This document shows positions 57,598 to 64,000 of a stretch of 64,000 nt of DNA, piece after piece. The DNA comes from Metallyticus violacea. Taxonomy: Eukaryota > Arthropoda > Insecta > Mantodea > Metallyticidae. How positions within the stretch are numbered: position 1 is the stretch's first letter; the number at the start of each line of letters is the position of its first letter. The notes under the pieces were generated by a model, which saw only the letters and a program-made list of their open reading frames with translations, made no database searches and was not told the origin of the DNA. Location of the stretch: NCBI GenBank assembly GCA_030762175.1, contig CM060846.1, forward strand, positions 234,299,512 to 234,363,511, read 5' to 3'. A program made the translations under genes and the position numbers.

Positions 57598-60500
57598 ATA
57601 TTATGTGCTATGAGAAACTTCTTCATGAAGATTTCCCTGTTAGCGGTAATAGTAATAGGCTCATATTTTGAGGCGGCGGGTGTGTGCGCAGGGACGGCAC
57701 ACCTCCAACGTTAAGTGACGCCAATTAGAATTTGCCGGACGCGACTCCTAGTCGTAGTTGATTTCAGATGTAATTCTTAATTGTTGCCTCCATCTCGTGA
57801 CAATTGACTTTCTCACGGGACGAGGAGAGCAGTGGGAACGGTGCAAATTAAACGCGATGCTGTATTGGACCATTTGTGGTTTTATCCTAGACAACCAGGC
57901 TTACTTACATGGACTCTGCTTCTACTCTCGAATCTCTAGAGATCTCGCCATAGTTTTGAACAATTTACTAATTATACATGATCGTAGCATAACGTTCTGA
58001 ACTGAACTGAACTGAATTGAACTAAACTGTGCATTTGAAGTTCCACCCACTGTGTACTGCCTCAACTGCCTCTCAAAATGAGCTGAATGCTGACTGTCAA
58101 CTGCATCGAAGACGAATATCCAACAACAATAGTTTTGCGTGGGAATGTTCCTCCTTATATATATGAAATTCAAACCGCGGTAACTTGGTTTCTCGGCGCT
58201 ACACGGGGCTACCAAGCGAGCTCATGGACTCCAAGCTAAGTAAGAGCGTTTAAAATCTCCATCGACAATTGGCGGGCTGAAACTCAACTTTCAGTGCTAA
58301 TATTGAAAATTGGAAAGCAATCTCTCAGTACTGGCTGATTCGAAGTGGGCGTCCGAGCGGTCAGTAAGGTTATTCGCCTTGCCAACGACTATACGGAGTT
58401 TGCAAAGGAACGAGGGGTTTTGTCGCGCAAGCATCGACCGCAATGGACTTTGTTCTTACCATTCTGGGTAGGTGTTAATTGTATTGTAGTTGTCAGTGTC
58501 GTTGCCTTAGTCCTGTGGTAGGTGCATCAAAAAGCATGTCCTGGTACACATGTATACCTGTTGTTCAGACAATATTATTTTGCATAAATTATCAACAATT
58601 AATTACTGTTCACACAGTACACACAAGCTATTAAATGTTATATACTCCATATGGTTCACACAGTATATACAAGCTGTTAAATTTTTTGTACTTATCATAA
58701 GGTTTTGCTTCTTATTGTAAATCTACATCTTGTTGGGGGTGGGGATGCAACAACCTTTGCAATTTATAGGGACAAATTAATAGTCATCGATATATGCAAA
58801 ACATGTTGCAACCTAATTTTGCTAAATTAGCTGTAAGGGAATTATTTTAGCATATTTGTCTTCAAGACTTTACGGCAGTATATACAGTCAATGTTCCCCT
58901 GCAGAGAAATAACGAAGTATTCCACAATGCTTATATCACCAACAGAATTAAGCTCCCTATTCCTCTGAGATTTTTGTTTCTGATAGCATCAAAAGATAAA
59001 GTTACTGGACAAATTATCTTAAAATTAATAAAAATTACCTTAAAAGTAAAATTACACAATCTTTAATTTATTTATTTTTGTATATCTTTAAATTTGTATA
59101 CAGTAAAACAGCTCTTAAGTTTACCTAAAATGAAAAATATATACTTTAAAACTTACTTTTATTCCGACATTCTTATACAGTAATTTCCTAGTCAATTCCG
59201 CACTGCATTAGCTTAAGAACTTCTTTTGTAGTTTTTAAAATTTGAAAGATCGGCGATTCTACATTAAAAGAGCCTTACTCGCCAACAATAGGATGAAGAG
59301 CCCTTTCCTGTAAATTCTTTCAGGCGAGAGGGCAATTTCAGAAATACTTTCTACCCATTTCCGATTATTCTATCGATATTTTGGAATATGGCTTCTTATT
59401 TCCTCCAAAACTTCGCAGCAGGCAGGTTCTAAACACGTTACATGTACAGCACATTAATAGAATTTGCTGCTGAAACTTTATCTGTAGCACAGTTCATTCT
59501 GGACACCATTATCTCTCAGATAATTCAAACAATTTGCTGGATACTGTAATAGTTTGCTTCATCCTGGACTTAACTATTGTTTTCTTAAATTATCACCATG
59601 ATAATTACATCTATAATGTAGCTACCTATAGAGTCTGCAGTCTAGTCATTGAGACCCAAGAGCTATTCTTGTTGATTTGTTGTTCTTATTTCATTTATTG
59701 TGTTGCAATTACACTGTTCAAGGTAGTTTTTCCTTTTTGTTGACTCATTTAGAACAGATTTTCCGGTGTGCTTCTCAAGAAAACCTCGGAATGCGTTATT
59801 ATTAAGTTTATTCAATGATTGTTATAAGAAACTTCTTTTAGTTATCCCATTGTTACATCGTTCGAAAGGCGTATGCTTCAACATCTCGTTTGTACTTTTC
59901 CCATTCACCTTTTTGTTAGGAGCTGAATCTGTCACTGCTTGCATAAATGTCATGACTTGCAAATACAATGTCACTGTATTGCGAAACGAACTGTTTAAAT
60001 TTTGCAGAAATTTTGGTTTTACTTTGGCAGGTTGCAGTTAAAATGAAACACTGTAAAAGGTTAATAGTAATGCATTTGATCTTTCACTGCTAATGTTGTC
60101 AAACAAATTTCTGTCCTCCGGCACCAAAGAAAGCGATGTGCAATTTTTGTAACTATATACTCGGATCGCCTTGACAACCCAACAATTATTATTAAATCAA
60201 AGGCAGCCAGCATCGCCAGAAGCAGTTTGTGTAAGGTTATAAATCTATGTGCATTACAAATAAAGTAAGTGGTAAATTATGAAATGGACTCCATCATACT
60301 TGAGGTTGTCAAAATCCAAGTTTGAAAATAATATATTTAGAAATATAAATCTTATCACAGATTTGCAATAGTTGTGAACTACTTAAAGGCTCTAGAAATT
60401 GCTTTACTAATAGTTTAAGATTAACGTATTTAAATTTAATGGAAATTAAAAATATTTGTGTTATTTTTTTTATAAAATAGCTATAAAATTACTTACAAAA

Positions 60501-62228
60501 CTTAAAAAATGCCTTATTCCATAAACAGGGCTATAAATGAAAAAGTATAATAATTTGTTGTTTTTCTCATTCGTAATGGCATGGGCCATGTTAATGTTCG
60601 AACAGAATACCACTACAATACCAGCTAAGTCCTGGAAGTCCGGGAACTAGACTGAGTAATTTTTTAAAAAGATGCCCGGAATGTGTGAAAAATATAGTCA
60701 GGCAGTTGCACCATCTCCTTGTGTGACATAAGTGAGTACGAGATTGAATAAGTACAAATGAATAAAATTTTATTAGGGCTGTCGCTCTAGTGTTGCTATT
60801 TTAGTCGCATACGCTTGTTACTGGCTATCAGCCGCGCTTACGTTTCATAAATTCTGTATACTTTTATTGGGAAAACCTCTGTTCATATGCTTTTGGGGGG
60901 GATAACTGCACTGTACTATTGATAACAATGTGAATAAATTTAATATTGTAAAATACTTTAATTATTATTATAAATCAAATAAATAATAATTATTTTCAAA
61001 TATTAAAATCAATTATTTGTTTCCTTTTTCTTCATTACATCTGTACCATCGTACCATGCAAGGGGAAACGGATTTTTGCGCCATTCTGTAATGAAATATA
61101 AACACACCTTTGAAGCAATAACATTGAAAAATATAAAGGGGCCAAACTTTACAACTAGCTATTTAGTATAGAACTGAAATTATTCTTAAAATACAGTTTT
61201 ACAGATGTATGAATATTATCAGTCTTCATTAGTTTATGCCTTACTTCGTTTTTAAGCTTGAAATCGCAAAAGAAGTATGGAACCAGTATTTGCCTCAGTT
61301 TTGAAATGATAGTCCTGTAAAATAATTTTAAAAATAGGAGTATGGGATCATATACGAGAGCATTTTCAGCTCAATTGCTGGGTTAGTCCGGTGTCTTTCT
61401 TTCTGTTAGCTCACATTATGCCCCGTGTCAGAAACGATCTTAACGAGTCCCGCGAGTAAATGAAATCATTAGCTTACATAAAAATTGTAAAAAAAATGGG
61501 AAGGAATAAACGGGTTTGAACAGCTCTGCCAAATGTGTAATTTTTTAAAGATTTTCTTCTAAAAGAACCGAAGAACATCTGCAGAAGATTGAATTTTACA
61601 ACATGATCCTAGGAAGGCTATACGACGTACAGGAAGGCTGCGATGTATACCACCGTTATTTTGTTGCATATGATGTGTCAGGGATCTGTGTATCGTGAAA
61701 ACTAGTTCAGAAATGGAAGTGCATTTATTGAATTGACCGCAGTGAAGCCGCGACCATTACCAGCAGAATGCTCCGTGGAAAGCGTAAAATATTTCAAACG
61801 ACTCTTTAACATAGAAAGGTATTAAAGGAAACCACATCCCCACGTTAATATTGTGCTGCAACTTTCAGTAAATATATTGCAGTAAGCTGATGATAGCATG
61901 AAACGAGTTTCACAACAAAACTAATAATAACGACATGGCAAACACATATCAGCTGATGTTTCATTACAACGTTAGCTCAATATGGTAGTTGACTGGATCG
62001 ATATTTTATGATTACATAATGTCATTACATTAGGAACAACGCACACATACAACATCAAGTCCAAAATAGATGAAAGAGATTTATAGATCAATCAATGTAA
62101 TGTACTAAACATCTCTCAATTTCTTTTTCATTAAATTTCAGCTTTTTATCCAATGATTTTAGGCACATTGCAGTGTATCTTCTTATTTTCGTAGTTAAGT
62201 ATATCGAGTATTAATAAAATACACTGCA
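57598..62228. other. gene-free sequence
   Basis: 4.6 kb with no supported gene. It includes a small GAACT pentamer array at 57997-58029 and a GC-richer patch at 58330-58470 (GGGCGTCCGAGCGGTCAGTA, tRNA-Leu-like box A without a box B). Frames at 57758-58000, 57922-58215 (minus) and 59534-60041 have no known motif. At 61418 an ATG opens MPRVRNDLNESRE, which might be the start of the pogo-type gene whose core lies at 62.2 kb, but the link is weak. Confidence 0.4.
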
Positions 62229-62485
62229 ATGAAAGTCTGCGAATTTTCTGAACTTTTAGACCGCGGTACACGGAAACTATTATTGGGGAGAATTAGAATG
62301 GATCATTATTTTGAGAATTTCACAGCTCCTGATCCATGCATACCAACTTTTCATGGACATATTTCTCTCAGGAGCACCACAGCATTGAACTTCTATAAAA
62401 GGAAGTTAGTTCATCTTATCTGTCTCCCAAGCAAAAATGCATGCACGCTACAGACTTATATTACAATTTTTATGCCTCTAAAAGC

Positions 62486-62546
<61 letters not shown>

Positions 62547-62900
62547 GCACACAAAAATTTTGTCCATCGAACTTTGGGAGAAAAGAAAATGACGAAGTTT
62601 AACTTCGGTTCAATTTTTGTGTCGGCCTGGAATAAATTAGCTACATCAGCCAATGCCAAGAGTGAGTTTGCAGTCCGTGGACTTTAACTTTTGAAAGGAA
62701 ATATTTTTCATATTGCCGGCTCTACCTGAGAATGTTGCAATTCATTACTGTAAAAATAAGTGTGATATTTCCTCAACCTTATTCCATGAGTTACTTCCAA
62801 TGCTGACGAAAGTGAAGAACGGGTGTTTTCTGCTTGAATGCAAGGCATGCATTGCATCTTCTCGGATTTCAGTAGGAAAGATGGATTTTACTCTTTAACA
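62229..62900 (+). pseudogene. pogo/jerky-type DDE transposase core fragment
   Basis: An uninterrupted frame from 62229 to 62687 covers the end of the DDE-1 catalytic domain. It reads MDHYFENFTAPDPCIPTFHG, HISL (the family's VDGHxSH box, with the aspartate lost), then YKRKLVHLICLPSKNACTLQ (family: HLLCLPPHTTHxLQPLD) and FMPLKAYY. A TAT microsatellite then inserts some twenty tyrosines in frame. After it come FGSIFVSAWNKLATSANAKS and EFAVRGL, where the family has FxKAWxxAATxxNAxxGFRxTGIxPFN. The next frame, from 62713, continues MPALPENVAIHYC. The N-terminal DNA-binding half is missing or unrecognised. The long open frame is kept only because the microsatellite has a 3-base unit. Confidence 0.8.
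62487..62546. repeat. TAT triplet microsatellite inside transposase frame
   Basis: Twenty pure TAT units replacing a tyrosine-containing position after PLKA in the pogo-type protein. Confidence 0.95.
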
Positions 62901-62980
62901 GAAAAACGTATGATCGCTCTGTGAAAACAATTCCTTCAACATCATCAGTGGAGCTATAGTTTTCTGATAAATACATCAGC

Positions 62981-63113
62981 GTACCCTAAACTTAGGCCTG
63001 GAATGCTTTCTTTCTTTAAAAAAATCCTTCCCCAGTTTATCATTTCATCTCGTGTATATCATCAGTGTCCATCACCTAATGTCTCGGTAGTTAAAACGGG
63101 CATTAAATAAAAG
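62981..63113 (+). mobile_element. SINE-A, 5'-truncated
   Basis: Only the 3' half is present: GCGTACCCTAAACTTAGGCC, TGTCCATCACCTAATGTCTC and GTAGTTAAAACGGGCATTAA, then ATAAAAG. The tRNA-like head is absent, as in truncated LINE-mobilised insertions. No clear duplication. Confidence 0.85.
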
Positions 63114-64000
63114 AACTGTCTGTAATGACTGACCCCTGGTATCATATTTGGTTAAAGTTATTGCTTTCCTACAAAATTTTCAAGTATATACAGAGGATCG
63201 GAGGAAATTGAGGGTGATCAGCATATGGAATGAATTAATAAAATCTTGAAGGTCTTCTTAAATAGTATATTTGAAGTCTCAGACTTCTTAAGTTAGCTTA
63301 CCTCCTGCTCAGTTTTAGCAAGGTGAAGAATATGACTAGAAACATGCGAGCACTTAAATGTGGTGAGAAAATGTTGACACATTTGACAGCAGTCATTCTG
63401 TCACAATCATTAACAGATACTTGTTTCTGTCACAATCGTTAACAGGTACTTGTTTTGTCACAATCATTAACAGGTACTTGTTTTGTCACAATCATTAACA
63501 GGTACTTGTTTCTGGCGATGAAATTAATGGTAAACTTTTGCACAGAAAGTTAAGCTTTGCGTCCATATCTATGCTATAATTCGCTTAAAAATATAAGTTC
63601 AATTAGTGGGACCAGGAAACTGGTATAAACCATGACCAGTAACTTTGAAAAGGTGCAAAACGAGGTAGAAAAGAAAATTATGCTGGTTTTGGACAAAAAT
63701 TAAGGGTTTAGTACATGGTGTTCAATTTTTATAGTCAGCTCATACATATTCTCTTGGAAAAATATGAGTTAAATTACAAGCTAACGACATCGTTTACTTG
63801 AATTATGTTTCATTAGTACATTAGAAACAGAAATTAGTTTCTCAGTGATCCAGTTTTTGCCAAGAGGCGAGCGGCAGTCATTTTCCTTTGACAATTTACA
63901 GTTAGTAGTACTAAAATGAACACCCAATGTTTGTCACTATAAGATAATTTTCTAGTTTAGAAAATTTAGTTTTTAGGAAATTACATTTTAAAGAAAGCAT
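63114..64000. other. gene-free sequence
   Basis: AT-rich apart from the minisatellite at 63398-63511; no gene seen. Confidence 0.5.
63398..63511 (+). repeat. 28/29-bp minisatellite, four units
   Basis: Four head-to-tail units of (C)TGTCACAATCATTAACAGG, TACTTGTTT. The first two are 29 bases and the last two 28. The only substitutions are one A in unit 1 (ACAGATAC) and one G in unit 2 (CAATCG). Confidence 0.95.

Noticed and set aside
58330..58470. tRNA-Leu-like box A (GTCCGAGCGGTCAGTAAGG)
   Set aside because: No box B at a suitable distance and no cloverleaf pairing.
61880..61915. Hammerhead-like CTGATGA ... GAAAC
   Set aside because: Only six bases separate the two core motifs, too few for a paired stem II with loop, and no stem I or III pairing was found.
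63398..63511. CRISPR-like array of 28-29-bp repeats
   Set aside because: The units are directly adjacent with no spacers, and the context is eukaryotic; it is a minisatellite.
1..64000. A host gene with exons spread over the window
   Set aside because: I found no set of open stretches with compatible splice sites and recognisable protein family on either strand. The only convincing splice signals lie within mobile elements or next to one.

Overview
This window reads as insect nuclear DNA. It is AT-rich, full of ATT, AAAT and AT microsatellites, and crowded with old transposons of kinds typical of arthropods: mariner, Tc1-like, pogo, hAT, P, PIF/Harbinger, an R1-like LINE and several tRNA-derived SINE families. 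The mix and the many degenerate IS630/Tc1-like transposases would suit a large polyneopteran genome such as a cockroach, but that is inference. No host protein-coding exon, rRNA gene or functional tRNA gene could be supported. Nearly every long open reading frame is a piece of a broken transposase, part of a SINE, or a translated microsatellite.

Layout. 1-16 kb is sparse: one Tc1/mariner-like transposase pseudogene on the minus strand (2.8-3.8 kb), two helix-turn-helix remnants (8.3 and 13.1-13.4 kb), scattered SINEs and several triplet microsatellites. 16.5-18.2 kb holds a nearly complete pogo-like element. It has a 5' intron, terminal motif arrays and a zinc-binding C-terminus, but its catalytic core is deleted. 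Directly after it, 18.4-19.65 kb has the look of a retroelement LTR and leader, ending in six tandem units of about 60 bp that each carry a copy resembling a tRNA-Lys primer-binding site. 23.2-24.5 kb is a full-length but dead mariner with a 50-bp SINE tail inserted in its reading frame. 25.1-25.7 kb is a second mariner fragment with a full SINE inside it. 26.7-28.0 kb is the 3' half of an R1-like LINE on the minus strand.

29.6-38.2 kb contains a Tc1 pseudogene, an IS630-like element with terminal inverted repeats of about 60 bp (31.1-32.7 kb), another IS630-like pseudogene on the minus strand (35.2-36.1 kb) and a third mariner with both ends (36.9-38.16 kb). 38.2-44.3 kb is nearly empty. 44.3-45.25 kb carries a P-element-type transposase remnant. 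47.7-49.3 kb is a PIF/Harbinger element with both of its genes, transposase and Myb/SANT-like protein, in convergent orientation. 50.70-50.94 kb is a striking hairpin with two 116-bp arms and a 5-nt loop. 53.8-54.6 kb is a hAT (GTF2IRD2/ZBED-type) pseudogene with a possible intron. 62.2-62.9 kb is a pogo-type catalytic-core remnant in which a TAT microsatellite has expanded in frame.

SINE families. I use local labels. SINE-A has a Leu/Ser-tRNA-like head and nine copies, six of them with a target-site duplication I can point to. SINE-B has a head of the type TCGGTCCTGG...CCAGGACCGA and three copies. SINE-C is defined by a head ending GAGGTCCCGGGTTC and a body containing CGCTTAGGCGAATGC, with four copies. 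SINE-D has GCACGGTAGCTCAGATGA and three copies. SINE-E is a single copy. Insertions with clear duplications give a relative order: two of the mariners were already in place when SINE-A inserted into them.

Nothing here works as a gene set. The value of the window is as a compact record of many transposon lineages, with a few structures (the hairpin, the PBS-like array, the pogo motif array) that familiar annotation would miss. All positions of decayed elements are homology limits judged by eye and may be off by tens of bases.
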